DNA of 64,000 bases from Kiritimatiellia bacterium (GTDB taxonomy: Bacteria > Verrucomicrobiota > Kiritimatiellia > RFP12 > UBA1067), in the NCBI GenBank assembly GCA_017405115.1, contig JAFRBA010000056.1:94059-158058 (forward strand), read 5' to 3'. The translations under genes were made by a program, and so were the position numbers. This document shows positions 32,858 to 41,792 of the stretch, one piece after another. Numbering within the stretch: position 1 is the stretch's first letter; every line of letters starts with the position of its first letter. The notes under the pieces are model-generated. The model searched no databases. It saw nothing but the letters and a program-made list of their open reading frames with translations, and had not been told where the DNA came from.

Positions 32858-34432
32858 TTGAACAAGAAATTGATTCTGACAGGCTGGTCTAAGAACGTCT
32901 ACATGACGGCCGCCGCCGCCGCGCTTGAGGCTCTGAAGTGGAAGGCCGACGTGGCCGGTGTGTCGATGGATGCGCTGGTGGGTGCCCTGAAGGATCGTGC
33001 GCCCAACTACAAGACGGTCTACGTCCTGGGTGTCGGGCTCAAGAAGAACATAGCGCAGACAGTCGCGACGTTGATGGAGCTCAAGACCAAGGGGGTTAGA
33101 ACCGTCTGGCTTAGCTCGATGTCCGTCGCGCCCGAGTTCTCGGCGGAGGTCTGCCTTGAAGGCGTCGATCCGGCCACGCGGGGCTTTGACGAGCTGGTGG
33201 ACGAGGAAAGGCCCTCGCTGCTGGACGTGGTGGTCGACTATTTCGGCATCCCCGACGCGGACGCAAAGTTCTACCGCGCCTACATCGAGGACGTGCAGGA
33301 CCGCGCCTCGTCCGTAGGGATGTACCAGACGCTGATGGACGCAGCCGGGTACATGCATCGCACGCGGAGGGACGATTCGATCTACGAACTGGCCATACGC
33401 GCCCTCAGCAAGCGCGTGAAGCCCGCGCTATGGGATTCCAGGATCAAGGAGGCGCGCGAAGACTACATTCGCTTCGGGCGCCGCGAGCTTGGAGGCGCCA
33501 GCAAGAAGATAGCCGGGGTCCGTAAGCGGATTCTCAAGGCGGCCAAATACGAACGTGCCCGCGTGTTGATCCTTGGAGAGAGCGGCACGGGCAAGGAGAC
33601 CGTGGCCGAGCAGATACACGCCCACAGCCCCCGCAAGAACTTCGGCTTCGTCGCATTCAATTGCGCAAGCGTGGCCAAGGAGCTTCTCGAGGATCGGTTC
33701 TTCGGGCATGAGAAGGGCGCGTTTACCGGCGCAGACCGGCAGACCAAGGGCCTTTTCGAGCGGGCCGACCACGGCACGCTGTTCCTTGACGAGATCGGCG
33801 AGATGCCGCTTGAGGCCCAGGGCATCCTGCTCCGCGCGATAGAGGAGGGGAAGATCATCCGCGTGGGCGGCACCGAGGAGATATCCGTCAACGTCAGGCT
33901 CGTGGTCGCAACCAACAGGAACCTGCCGAGGATGGTGCGCGAGGGGAAGTTCCGTGCGGACCTCTACCAACGGCTTTCGACGATCGTCATAAACATCGCG
34001 CCGCTGCGGGAGCACAAGGAGGACATCGCGGAAATCGCCGACGGGTTCTGGATGGACATGTTCGGCTGCCACCTCCGCAAAGACCAGTGCGATGCGCTTG
34101 TCGAATACGACTATCCGGGCAATGTCCGCGAGCTCATCAACATCCTGGACAGAGCGCGGGCCCTGGAAGAGGACGACTTCGGGAAGCTCATCAAGGAGCA
34201 CCGGGAGATCAATCGCGAGCTTTTGTACTCGGACGGCTCCGACAGGGAAGGGGGGTATCCCGACAATCTTGAGAAGGCGATCAGGATGCACGCCAAAGCC
34301 GTCTTCAAGAAGTATGGTGGGAGCCTTGCCGCCGCCCGAGAGGCGCTTGGCATATCCGCCAACACGCTCAAGAAGTACCTGGGAAGTCCCGTCAAGCCTT
34401 CAGGCGATGCGGCAATGAACTCCGAGAGCTAG
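32858..34432 (+). CDS. Sigma-54-dependent activator with unusual N-terminal domain
   Basis: This protein of about 524 residues is predicted to activate sigma-54 RNA polymerase. The central AAA+ domain has Walker A GESGTGKET, the sigma-54-contacting loop GAFTGA, Walker B LFLDEIGEM and an arginine-rich sensor block (KFRADLYQRLS). The C-terminus is a Fis-type helix-turn-helix (GGSLAAAREALGISANTLKKYL). The N-terminal ~215 residues are not a receiver domain. They read as an alpha/beta domain (YVLGVGLKKNIAQTVATL, KGVRTVWLSSM) faintly like DHH-type phosphoesterases without the DHH residues. TTG 32858 (MNKKLILTGWSKN) after AGGCAGG is the preferred start, and GTG 32807 would add 17 residues. The target genes are unknown. 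Confidence 0.78.
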   Translation: MNKKLILTGWSKNVYMTAAAAALEALKWKADVAGVSMDALVGALKDRAPNYKTVYVLGVGLKKNIAQTVATLMELKTKGVRTVWLSSMSVAPEFSAEVCLEGVDPATRGFDELVDEERPSLLDVVVDYFGIPDADAKFYRAYIEDVQDRASSVGMYQTLMDAAGYMHRTRRDDSIYELAIRALSKRVKPALWDSRIKEAREDYIRFGRRELGGASKKIAGVRKRILKAAKYERARVLILGESGTGKETVAEQIHAHSPRKNFGFVAFNCASVAKELLEDRFFGHEKGAFTGADRQTKGLFERADHGTLFLDEIGEMPLEAQGILLRAIEEGKIIRVGGTEEISVNVRLVVATNRNLPRMVREGKFRADLYQRLSTIVINIAPLREHKEDIAEIADGFWMDMFGCHLRKDQCDALVEYDYPGNVRELINILDRARALEEDDFGKLIKEHREINRELLYSDGSDREGGYPDNLEKAIRMHAKAVFKKYGGSLAAAREALGISANTLKKYLGSPVKPSGDAAMNSES

Positions 34433-34522
34433 GGCTCTCGCCGGCGCTTCGCAACTGCTTCAGGGATGTTCGCATCGGGCAGCCTCCAGGAGCGCGGGCG
34501 CATTGCACACGGGGGCGAAGTT

Positions 34523-34531
34523 TGGTATCAT
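34523..34531 (+). promoter_or_regulatory. Extended -10 variant TGGTATCAT before ettA
   Basis: One mismatch from the shared TGGTATAAT box. It lies 23 bases before ATG 34555, giving a leader of about 17 bases that carries AAAGGA. Confidence 0.5.
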
Positions 34532-34554
34532 ATCGTGCGAAAGGAACAGGCTAC

Positions 34555-36159
34555 ATGGCGGGAGAGTATCAATTCAGCCTCATCGACGTGACGAAGCAGC
34601 AGGGCGCCAAGACGATCCTGAAGGACGTCAACCTGAGCTTCTTCTATGGCGCGCACATCGGCGTAATCGGCGCGAACGGCGCAGGCAAGTCGTCGCTCCT
34701 CAAGATCCTCGCCGGGCTGGACACCGAGCTCATCGGCACCGTCCAGGTCGCAAAGGGCACCAAGGTCGGCTTCTTGCCGCAGGAGCCCGAGCTGGACGAC
34801 TCCAAGACGGTGCTGGAGACGGTCATGGAGGGCGTCGCGGACGCGCAGGCGATGGTTACTCGCTACGAGGACCTCTGCTGCGAGCTCGACGACCCCAAGA
34901 AGGCCGCCGAGATGGAGCGCCTGCAGGAGATCATCGACGCGAACGACTACTGGAACCTCGAGAACCTCGTGGAGCGGCGCATGGCCGACCTTGGCTGCCC
35001 GGACGGCTCGAAGCCAGTTGCCGTGCTTTCCGGCGGCGAGCGGCGCAGGGTCGCGATAGCGCGCCTGCTGCTGACCAATCCCGACGTGCTTCTCCTCGAC
35101 GAGCCCACGAACCACCTGGACGCCGAGACGACCTACCGCCTCGAGGCCTACCTCAAGGACTTCAAGGGCACGCTGATCGTGGTGACGCACGACCGCTACT
35201 TCCTTTCGGACGTCACCGACTGGATACTCGAGCTTGACCACGGCATCTGCTATCCCTACAAGGGGAACTACGAGGAATGGCTCAAGCAGAAGGAGGCGAT
35301 GCTCCAGCGCGAGGCTAAGGTCGAGAAGTCGCGCCAGAAGCTGCTGGAGAACGAGCTCAAGTGGATACAGACGAATCCCTCCGGGCGCCACGCAAAGGCC
35401 AAGGCCCGTGTCGAGCGCTACGAGGAGCTGCAGAAGCAGGAGGTCTCGACCCGCGAGGACGACCTTGTGATCCGCATCCCGCCGGGACCCAGGCTCGGCG
35501 ACCTAGTCGTCAGGGCGGAGCACGTGAAGATGGCCTTCGACGACCAGGTTCTGTACGACGACCTCTGCTTCGACCTGCCTCGCGGCGGCATCGTCGGCAT
35601 AATCGGAGCGAACGGCGCGGGGAAGACGACGCTGTTCAGGCTGATAACCGGGCAGCTCAAGCCGGTCTCCGGCACGCTGAGGGTCGGGGACACGGTGAAG
35701 CTCAGCTACGTCGACCAGACGCGCAGCGAGCTGAAGCCCGACGAGACGGTCTACGAGGCGATCACCGGCGGCGGAGAGTTCGTGAGGCTGGCGGGGTCCG
35801 CCATGATGAACGGGCGCGCCTACTGCTCTCGATTCAACTTCCGCGGCCCTGAGCAGCAGAAGAAGGTCGGCGTGCTCTCCGGCGGCGAACGCAACCGTGT
35901 GCATCTCGCGAAGCTCCTCACCAGCGGCGGCAACCTGCTCCTCCTCGACGAGCCCACGAACGACCTCGACGTCGCGACCCTCCGTTCCCTGGAGGAGGGC
36001 CTCCAGGACTTCGGCGGCTGCGTGATGGTCGTGAGCCACGACCGCTGGTTCCTCGATCGCATCGCGACCCACATCCTCGCCTTCGAGGGCGGCGGCCGCA
36101 CGACATGGTTCGAGGGCAGCTACTCCGAGTACCACGAAATGCTCGCCGGGCGCAGGTGA
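34555..36159 (+). CDS. ettA: ABC-F protein EttA (energy-dependent translational throttle)
   Basis: This is a 534-residue soluble ABC-F ATPase that binds the ribosomal E site and gates the first elongation steps according to ADP/ATP level. Two ATPase cassettes are visible: GANGAGKSSLLKIL, LSGGERRRVA and LLLDEPTNHLDAE; then GANGAGKTTLFRLI, LSGGERNRVH and LLLDEPTNDLDVA. Between them lies the linker with NPSGRHAKAKARVERYEEL, typical of EttA. The arm segment (DYWNLENLVERRMADLG) also fits EttA rather than Uup. ATG 34555 was chosen for its AAAGGA site and match to the EttA start (MAGEYQFSLIDVTK). It is a single-gene unit between its own promoter and that at 36189. Confidence 0.9.
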   Translation: MAGEYQFSLIDVTKQQGAKTILKDVNLSFFYGAHIGVIGANGAGKSSLLKILAGLDTELIGTVQVAKGTKVGFLPQEPELDDSKTVLETVMEGVADAQAMVTRYEDLCCELDDPKKAAEMERLQEIIDANDYWNLENLVERRMADLGCPDGSKPVAVLSGGERRRVAIARLLLTNPDVLLLDEPTNHLDAETTYRLEAYLKDFKGTLIVVTHDRYFLSDVTDWILELDHGICYPYKGNYEEWLKQKEAMLQREAKVEKSRQKLLENELKWIQTNPSGRHAKAKARVERYEELQKQEVSTREDDLVIRIPPGPRLGDLVVRAEHVKMAFDDQVLYDDLCFDLPRGGIVGIIGANGAGKTTLFRLITGQLKPVSGTLRVGDTVKLSYVDQTRSELKPDETVYEAITGGGEFVRLAGSAMMNGRAYCSRFNFRGPEQQKKVGVLSGGERNRVHLAKLLTSGGNLLLLDEPTNDLDVATLRSLEEGLQDFGGCVMVVSHDRWFLDRIATHILAFEGGGRTTWFEGSYSEYHEMLAGRR

Positions 36160-36188
36160 CGTCCAGCGGCCCGTTCGGCCCGTCGTTA

Positions 36189-36197
36189 TGGTATAAT
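36189..36197 (+). promoter_or_regulatory. Extended -10 TGGTATAAT before the second DUF1080 gene
   Basis: Exact TGGTATAAT, 68 bases before the ATG at 36266, with AAGGAAAGGA just upstream of the start. No -35 is apparent. Confidence 0.6.
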
Positions 36198-36265
36198 ACA
36201 CGCAGCGCAGCCGGGGCCTGGGAATCCGGCGACCGCAGTCGTCAAGCCTAAGGAAAGGAAAAGAC

Positions 36266-37378
36266 ATGTTATCGTTAGCCGCATTGGCCGTCTTCGCAGC
36301 AGTGTACGGAGACACGCCGGACGAGAGGCACGCATGGGCCGTGCACGACTGGAACCGCCCGAAGCCCGTCAAGGTCGAGCCGGCCCCGTACGTCAAGACG
36401 TCCGCGCCCTCCGACGCCGTCGTCCTGTTCGACGGCACGCGCGAGTCCTTCGAGCGCAACTGGCGCGACGCGAAGGGCGGCAAGCCGGGCTGGAGCTATT
36501 CCGACGAGGGCTACTTCTACTGCGTCCCCGGCGGGAAGAACGGCGGTTCGCTGTACTCCCGCGAAGAGTTCGGCGACTGCCAGCTCCACATCGAGTTCCG
36601 CCACGACCCCGACGCGATCTTCTCCGACAAGGGGCCGCAGATGCGCGGCAACTCCGGCGTGTTCCTCATGGGCACGTCCACCGGCCACGAAGTGCAGATA
36701 CTGGAGTCCTATTTCACGTGCCGCGAGCTCGAGGGCAAGGAGGGGTTCGTCGACAACTACGCAGACGGGCAGGCCGGCTCCATCTACGCAGAGGCGCCTC
36801 CGCTCGTCAACCCCCAGCGCCGGCCCGGGGAGTGGCAGGTCTACGACATCGTGTTCCACCAGCCCGTGTGGGACGGGGACAGGCTCGTCCATCCGGGCAG
36901 CCTCACCGTGTTCTTCAACGGGGTCCTGGTGCAGGACCACTGGGAGATGGAGGGCATAACCACCCACTGCCGCCGCAAGCCGCTCGTGCCGCATGCGAAG
37001 AAGGGCCCTCTCGGCCTGCAGGACCACGGCTGCCTGGTGCAGTTCCGCAACATCTGGTATCGTCCGCTCGCCTCGCGCTGGGACAACAAGACCCATTCGT
37101 CCATGTCGGCCGACCCCGCTGCGGTCATGGCGCTGCGCCGCGAGACCGCGGCCAGGCTGTACGCGAAGATATCGGACCCTGCGGCGGTCGACGTGCCCAC
37201 GCTGAAGGCGCTTGCGGAAGTGATATCCTACGCGAACGAGGGCGAATACAAGGCGTCGTTCGACGCATGCCTGTCCGCGGCGCGCGGCAAGTTCGGCGAG
37301 AAGGAGCGTGCCGACGCCAACAAGGCCATCGACGTCCTCGTGAGAAACGGAGTCCTTCCCGAAACGGCCCGGCTCTGA
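36266..37378 (+). CDS. Secreted DUF1080 (3-keto-disaccharide hydrolase-like) protein, paralogue
   Basis: This 370-residue protein is paralogous to the one at 10506. A short hydrophobic N-terminus (MLSLAALAVFAAVYG) is likely a Sec signal. The shared segment DERHAWAVHD-x-NRP follows, then DUF1080 blocks: SDAVVLFDGTRESFERNW, DCQLHIEFRHDPDA, NSGVFLMGTSTGHEVQILESY, WQVYDIVFHQPVWDG, LGLQDHGCLVQFRNIWY. Conservation of the HAWAVHD segment in both copies suggests it matters for function or for sorting after export. Glycan hydrolysis or binding outside the cytoplasm is the probable role. It has its own promoter. Confidence 0.82.
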   Translation: MLSLAALAVFAAVYGDTPDERHAWAVHDWNRPKPVKVEPAPYVKTSAPSDAVVLFDGTRESFERNWRDAKGGKPGWSYSDEGYFYCVPGGKNGGSLYSREEFGDCQLHIEFRHDPDAIFSDKGPQMRGNSGVFLMGTSTGHEVQILESYFTCRELEGKEGFVDNYADGQAGSIYAEAPPLVNPQRRPGEWQVYDIVFHQPVWDGDRLVHPGSLTVFFNGVLVQDHWEMEGITTHCRRKPLVPHAKKGPLGLQDHGCLVQFRNIWYRPLASRWDNKTHSSMSADPAAVMALRRETAARLYAKISDPAAVDVPTLKALAEVISYANEGEYKASFDACLSAARGKFGEKERADANKAIDVLVRNGVLPETARL

Positions 37379-37403
37379 GCCGGCGCCAACGGATACTGAC
37401 ACG

Positions 37404-38357
37404 ATGAGAGGCAACAGCGAAATCCGCGAAAGCGCGTGGCGCCTGCTGTGGCAGGGAAACTGGTTCTGGAAGCTCCTTGGCGGGGCAATCCTGCTGAACG
37501 TCTGCTCGCAGGTCGTCTATGCCGTGCTGAACGGCTTGCTCTACAGGTTCGGCGTGTTCGGGATGACGGCCCTTACCAACGCCATGGAGGAATATGCGAA
37601 GAACCGCACGCCGCTGCCGGATGTGACGCCAAGCCTCGTCGCGCAGTTCGCCTCGTCGACGGCGCTCACGCTCTTCTTCGGGTTCATCATGGCAGGCATA
37701 GCGGCCTACGGGAACTCGACGCTGCTTCTCCGCGCGACGGACGAAAAAAACGAGGGCTGGCTGAAGGCGGCATTTGGCGGCTTCGCCATTCCGCTGGACC
37801 TTGCCTGGCTCCTCTTCAGGGTGTCACTCATCTTCGTCTTCTGGAACATCGTGGCGCTGGTCCCGTCCGGCGCCGTGGTCTGGACGGCCGTCAAGGTCGA
37901 GCCGCCCGCCCCGACGTACTTTCTGGCAGTCTTCGCGGCATTGAGCATGTATGTCGCCATCATGTGCATTCCGTTCTACCGCTACCGCTACCTTTTCAGG
38001 ATCAAGGCCGACCATCCGGACTGGGCGGCTGGCCGCTGCATCGGGGAATGCGCCGCGCTGACCGAGGGATCCAAGTGGCGCTGCTTCGTCCACGACTGCT
38101 CATACTGGAAGATACTGCTCGCGCCGCTTTTTCTGCTGCTTGTCTGCGCGGTCGGGGTCTGCGGAGCCACGATCCCCGCCGTGAGGCAGCTGTGCCCCGA
38201 AGGCGCCCGCATGGTCGTCGCGGCGGCAGGCGCACTCCTCTTTGTCGTCTCCTACCTTGTGTTCATCGTCTTCGCCGTCGTCATCGGCTTCTACATCGGA
38301 GTCGGGCAGACGCTGCTCTACAGGGACGTCTTGCAGGAAAAGGCAAGTCAACAATAA
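37404..38357 (+). CDS. DUF975-like integral membrane protein
   Basis: This 317-residue protein has about six hydrophobic segments, among them LLGGAILLNVCSQVVYAVL, LTLFFGFIMAGIAAYG, FLAVFAALSMYVAIMCI, ILLAPLFLLLVCAVGVCG and LFVVSYLVFIVFAVVIGFYIG. The pattern of an N-terminal L-x-GNWFWK, a central YRYRYLFRIKADHP and GSKWRCFVHDCSYWKILL resembles DUF975 family proteins of unknown role. It is followed after 25 bases by a DUF805 protein, another small membrane family of unknown function, and both may share the promoter at 36189. It could influence envelope physiology, but nothing in the sequence proves it. Confidence 0.6.
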   Translation: MRGNSEIRESAWRLLWQGNWFWKLLGGAILLNVCSQVVYAVLNGLLYRFGVFGMTALTNAMEEYAKNRTPLPDVTPSLVAQFASSTALTLFFGFIMAGIAAYGNSTLLLRATDEKNEGWLKAAFGGFAIPLDLAWLLFRVSLIFVFWNIVALVPSGAVVWTAVKVEPPAPTYFLAVFAALSMYVAIMCIPFYRYRYLFRIKADHPDWAAGRCIGECAALTEGSKWRCFVHDCSYWKILLAPLFLLLVCAVGVCGATIPAVRQLCPEGARMVVAAAGALLFVVSYLVFIVFAVVIGFYIGVGQTLLYRDVLQEKASQQ

Positions 38358-38382
38358 CAACAAACAACAGAAAGGATAGACC

Positions 38383-38742
38383 ATGAACTGGTACATAGGA
38401 TGCTGGAAGAAATACGTCGAGTTCTCGGGGCGCGCGCGCCGCAGGGAATTCTGGATTTTCTGTCTGTTCAACATCTTGGCCGGCATCGTGGCCTGCGTGC
38501 TCGACGGCGTCCTCGGAACTGGGGCGATGTTGAACGGCGCATACTCGCTCGCCGCCCTCCTGCCCGGGCTCGCGGTCACGGTCCGCAGGCTTCACGACAC
38601 GGACCGCAGCGGATGGTGGTATCTGCTGGCATTCCTGCCGATCGTCGGCTGGATCGTCCTGCTTGTGTTCGCCTGCCTTGATTCGACGCCTGGCGACAAC
38701 CGCTTCGGCCCGAACCCGAAGGGGGCGGCCGCGGCGGCGTAG
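38383..38742 (+). CDS. DUF805 family small membrane protein
   Basis: This 119-residue inner-membrane protein has about four hydrophobic segments. The family hallmarks are visible: WYIGCWKKYVEFSGRARRREFWIF at the N-terminus, VTVRRLHDTDRSGWW in the middle and GDNRFGPNP near the end. DUF805 proteins (E. coli YhaH/YhaI type) have no assigned biochemical function. The gene follows the DUF975-like gene by 25 bases and starts after AGAAAGGA. Confidence 0.88.
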   Translation: MNWYIGCWKKYVEFSGRARRREFWIFCLFNILAGIVACVLDGVLGTGAMLNGAYSLAALLPGLAVTVRRLHDTDRSGWWYLLAFLPIVGWIVLLVFACLDSTPGDNRFGPNPKGAAAAA

Positions 38743-38773
38743 GAATGCCGGGCTCTCCGGGGCTCGGGTTTTA

Positions 38774-38782
38774 TGCTATAAT
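38774..38782 (+). promoter_or_regulatory. Extended -10 TGCTATAAT before the PIG-L/coaD/metXW/nusB/ribD cluster
   Basis: TGCTATAAT lies 39 bases before ATG 38822, with AAGGGA at the usual distance from the start. The five following genes overlap or nearly touch, so this may drive the whole run to 43281. Confidence 0.55.
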
Positions 38783-38821
38783 GTCTACTCAACAAACGCA
38801 ACCAAATGAAGGGAACCAAAA

Positions 38822-39526
38822 ATGAACGTTCTGGCAATCGGCTGTCATCCAGACGATGTTGAAATCTGCTGCGCAGGCACGCTCGCGAAGTGCGTCAAGC
38901 GCGGCGACAAGGTGATTGTGGCGCACCTCTGCACCGGCTCGCTCGGGCATGTGGTGATTCCGCCGGAGGAGCTCGTGCCCATGCGCGCGGCGGAGGCCCG
39001 CGAGGCCGGCAAGCTCGCGGGCATCGAGGTGCTCGACGGCGTCTTCGGAGACCTCGACATCTACGCCGACAACGCGGAGAGCCGCAACAAGGTGGTCGAG
39101 ATAATCCAGTACGCCCAGCCGGACTTCATCATCACCCAGAACCCCGACGACTACATGCCCGACCATGTTGCCACCTCCAAGCTCGTCTTCGACGCGGCGT
39201 TCACGGCGACCCTGCCGAACTGGCCGTCCAAGACGAAGAAAGCGGCGAAGCTCGTGCCGATCTACTACATGGACACGCTCGCCGGCGTCAACTTCGTGCC
39301 GGACGAGTTCGTCGACATCTCCGACGAGATCGACCTGAAGATCCAGATGCTCGAGTGCCACCACTCGCAGCTCGACTGGATGCGCGAGCACGACCACATC
39401 GACTTCGCGGACATGGTGCGCACCTGCAGCCGCTACCGCGGCTACCAGTGCGGCGCCGACTACGCCGAGGGCTTCAAGATGTGCAAGGCGTACCTCAAGG
39501 GGACGACGAAGCGACTGCTGCCATGA
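38822..39526 (+). CDS. PIG-L/LmbE family deacetylase
   Basis: This 234-residue zinc-dependent enzyme belongs to a family that removes acetyl groups from N-acetylglucosaminyl substrates. The metal-binding signature is present as GCHPDDVEI at the N-terminus, with NPDDYMPDHVAT and the late ECHHSQLDW. The family member BshB acts in bacillithiol synthesis, while others act on glycolipids or antibiotics. Nothing here picks one. Its stop overlaps the coaD start (ATGA), so it is translated together with coenzyme A synthesis. No bacillithiol genes are seen. Confidence 0.85.
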   Translation: MNVLAIGCHPDDVEICCAGTLAKCVKRGDKVIVAHLCTGSLGHVVIPPEELVPMRAAEAREAGKLAGIEVLDGVFGDLDIYADNAESRNKVVEIIQYAQPDFIITQNPDDYMPDHVATSKLVFDAAFTATLPNWPSKTKKAAKLVPIYYMDTLAGVNFVPDEFVDISDEIDLKIQMLECHHSQLDWMREHDHIDFADMVRTCSRYRGYQCGADYAEGFKMCKAYLKGTTKRLLP

Positions 39527-40011
39527 CCAAGGCCGTCTATCCCGGAACGTTTGACCCGATGACGCTCGGGCACTTCGACCTCATCCGCCGGGCGTCGAAG
39601 CTCTACGACTTGCTCGTCGTGGCGGTCGCCGCGACGAGCAAGAAGCAGGGCGCTCTCTTCAACGCGAGGGAGCGGATGGCGATGATCCGGGAAGACGTCC
39701 GCAGGGCGGGTCTTGAGAATGTCAAGGTCAAGCTGCTCGACTGCCTGCTAGTCGACTTCTGCCGCCGGGAGGGGGCGCACGTCGTAATCCGCGGCGTGCG
39801 CGTCTACTCCGACTTCGAGTACGAGTTCCAGATGGCGCTGACGAACCGGCGGATGGCGCCGGAGATAGAGACGCTGTTCATGATGCCCAGCGAGAGCCTG
39901 GCCTACGTGACGGCGTCGACGGTCCGGGAGATCGCCTCCTACGGCGGCGACACCGAGCCGTTCGTGACGGAGGCCGTGCAGAAGCGCCTCAGGAAGAAGT
40001 CCTCCCGCTGA
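39523..40011 (+). CDS. coaD: Phosphopantetheine adenylyltransferase
   Basis: This 162-residue cytoplasmic enzyme transfers AMP to 4'-phosphopantetheine, the fourth step of coenzyme A synthesis. The N-terminus AVYPGTFDPMTLGHFDLI holds the T/HxGH nucleotidyl-transfer motif. VIRGVRVYSDFEYEFQMALTNRRM and the C-terminal TASTVREIASYGG are also characteristic. The length is standard. The start overlaps the PIG-L gene stop (ATGA). panC, an earlier step of the same cofactor pathway, lies alone at 60333. Confidence 0.95.
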   Translation: MTKAVYPGTFDPMTLGHFDLIRRASKLYDLLVVAVAATSKKQGALFNARERMAMIREDVRRAGLENVKVKLLDCLLVDFCRREGAHVVIRGVRVYSDFEYEFQMALTNRRMAPEIETLFMMPSESLAYVTASTVREIASYGGDTEPFVTEAVQKRLRKKSSR

Positions 40012-40022
40012 ATCGAGGAACG

Positions 40023-41792
40023 ATGGAAGACGGTCTTGGAGTAGTGGAGCCCAGAAAGCTCCGTCTTGAACTGCCAGATGGCGGCCTAAAGCTTGCCTAC
40101 GGCGGAGTGCTGACGGAGGTCGAGGTCGCCTACGAGATGTGCGGGGCGCCGATCGGGGATTCCAACGTAATATACATCTGCCACGCGCTGACGGGCGATT
40201 CGCACGTGGCCGGAATGAGGCCCGGCGAGACGAAGCCGAGCGGATGGTGGGAGGGCATGGTCGGCCCCGGCCGCGCAATCGACACGAACCGCTTCTGCGT
40301 CGTGTGCGCGAACGTCATCGGCGGCTGCAGCGGAACGACCGGCCCGATGTCCGTGAACCCGGCGACCGGCCGTCCCTACGGCTCCTCGTTCCCGCAGTAC
40401 ACGTTCGACGACGCGATAGACGTGTTCAGGCTCTTCCTGCGCCAGCTCGGCGTTAAGCACCTCGTGGCCCTCATCGGGGGCAGCTACGGCGGCATGCAGG
40501 TCGTGAACTGGATGACGCGCTATCCCGACGACATGGACAAGGTCTGCCTCATCGCGACCAGCGCGAACCTCAACACGCAGGCGATAGCCTTCAGCGTGAT
40601 GAGCCGCAACTCCATAACCGACGACCCGAACTGGAAGGGCGGCGACTACTACCTTGAGGGGGACGGCAAGGGCCCCAAGGCCGGACTCGCCTCCGCCCGC
40701 CAGCTCGCCCACATAACGTACCTCTCGCGCGAGCTTCTGCAGGAGAAGTTCCAGCGCGGGCTGCAGGCCAACTTCGTGCACGCCCCGATTGAGGAGCGCG
40801 CCGAGCGCGACCGGCTCTTCAAGACCTACTTCCAGATAGAGAGCTACCTCGACTACCAGGCGATGAAGTTCGTCCGCCGGTTCGACGCGAACAGTTACCT
40901 CCACATAACGCGCTCGATGGACCTCGCGGACCCGTGCGACCGCTACGGCACGCTGGACGACGCATTCGCCCGCGTCAAGGCGAAGACGCTCGTCGTCTCG
41001 TACGAGGGCGACATACTCTTCCCCGTGTGGCAGTCGAAGGAAATCGCCGCGTCCCTCAAGAAGGCCGGAAAGTCCGTCACCTACTGCCACCTCGAGAGCG
41101 GCCGCGGGCACGACTCGTTCCTGACCGACATAGCGGACCTCTCCAAGCTCGTCGGAGGCTTCCTCTGCACGCGCGAGCCCAAGGTGATGAAGTGGCAGGA
41201 GCGCCTCTACCACAACGTCGTGGACATGGTGCGCGAGGGGTCGCGCGTCATCGACATAGGCTGTGGCGACGGCACGCTCCTCAACGTGCTGCGCGCCCGC
41301 AAGGGCGTCGTCGGCGACGGCGTCGAGATTGACGTCGAGCGTTTCGAGGAGGCACTTGCCGACGGCCACGACATGCTCTGGGAGGACGCCGACGAGGGGC
41401 TGACCGTCGTACCCGACGGACACTACGACACAGCCATAGTCTCCGACACGCTGCAGGAGGTGAAGAACCCTCGCGGGCTCCTCCACGAGGCCCTGCGCAT
41501 CGCCGACGAGGCGATAGTGACATTTCCGAACTTCGCGGCGTACCGCATCCGCCTGACGCTGGCGCTTACCGGGAGGCTCCCGGTCTCGAAGCAGCTTCCG
41601 TTCCAGTGGTACGACACGCCAAACATCCACTGCATAACGCTGAAGGACTTCCGTGCGCTGTGCGAGAAGGAGGGGATAAGGATCCTCGAGGTGCGCGCCG
41701 AGTCGCGCCATTTCCTGGGACGCATCCTCCTTGCGCTTGGCCTCAAGAACCTCGGCGCGTCCCGCATCGTCGCAAGAATAGCCAGAAAATGA
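40023..41792 (+). CDS. metX-metW: MetX-MetW fusion: homoserine O-acyltransferase with methionine biosynthesis protein MetW
   Basis: This 589-residue cytoplasmic protein has residues 1 to about 383 as MetX, an alpha/beta-hydrolase fold enzyme that acylates homoserine for methionine synthesis. It shows CHALTGDSHV, the nucleophile elbow GGSYGGMQ, the acid Asp in YEGDILFPVWQ and the catalytic His in SGRGHDSF. Residues about 386-589 are MetW, a small methyltransferase-like protein (VREGSRVIDIGCGDGTLLNVL, NFAAYRIRL, WYDTPNIHCITLKDF). metX and metW are commonly adjacent genes, and here they are one chain. The join is uninterrupted. The nusB ATG overlaps its stop (ATGA). It has GAGGA before the ATG. 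Confidence 0.93.
   Translation: MEDGLGVVEPRKLRLELPDGGLKLAYGGVLTEVEVAYEMCGAPIGDSNVIYICHALTGDSHVAGMRPGETKPSGWWEGMVGPGRAIDTNRFCVVCANVIGGCSGTTGPMSVNPATGRPYGSSFPQYTFDDAIDVFRLFLRQLGVKHLVALIGGSYGGMQVVNWMTRYPDDMDKVCLIATSANLNTQAIAFSVMSRNSITDDPNWKGGDYYLEGDGKGPKAGLASARQLAHITYLSRELLQEKFQRGLQANFVHAPIEERAERDRLFKTYFQIESYLDYQAMKFVRRFDANSYLHITRSMDLADPCDRYGTLDDAFARVKAKTLVVSYEGDILFPVWQSKEIAASLKKAGKSVTYCHLESGRGHDSFLTDIADLSKLVGGFLCTREPKVMKWQERLYHNVVDMVREGSRVIDIGCGDGTLLNVLRARKGVVGDGVEIDVERFEEALADGHDMLWEDADEGLTVVPDGHYDTAIVSDTLQEVKNPRGLLHEALRIADEAIVTFPNFAAYRIRLTLALTGRLPVSKQLPFQWYDTPNIHCITLKDFRALCEKEGIRILEVRAESRHFLGRILLALGLKNLGASRIVARIARK

Noticed and set aside
38743..38773. GC-rich stretch after the DUF805 gene as a terminator
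   Set aside because: The GGGCTC repeats are direct, not inverted, so no stable stem forms.
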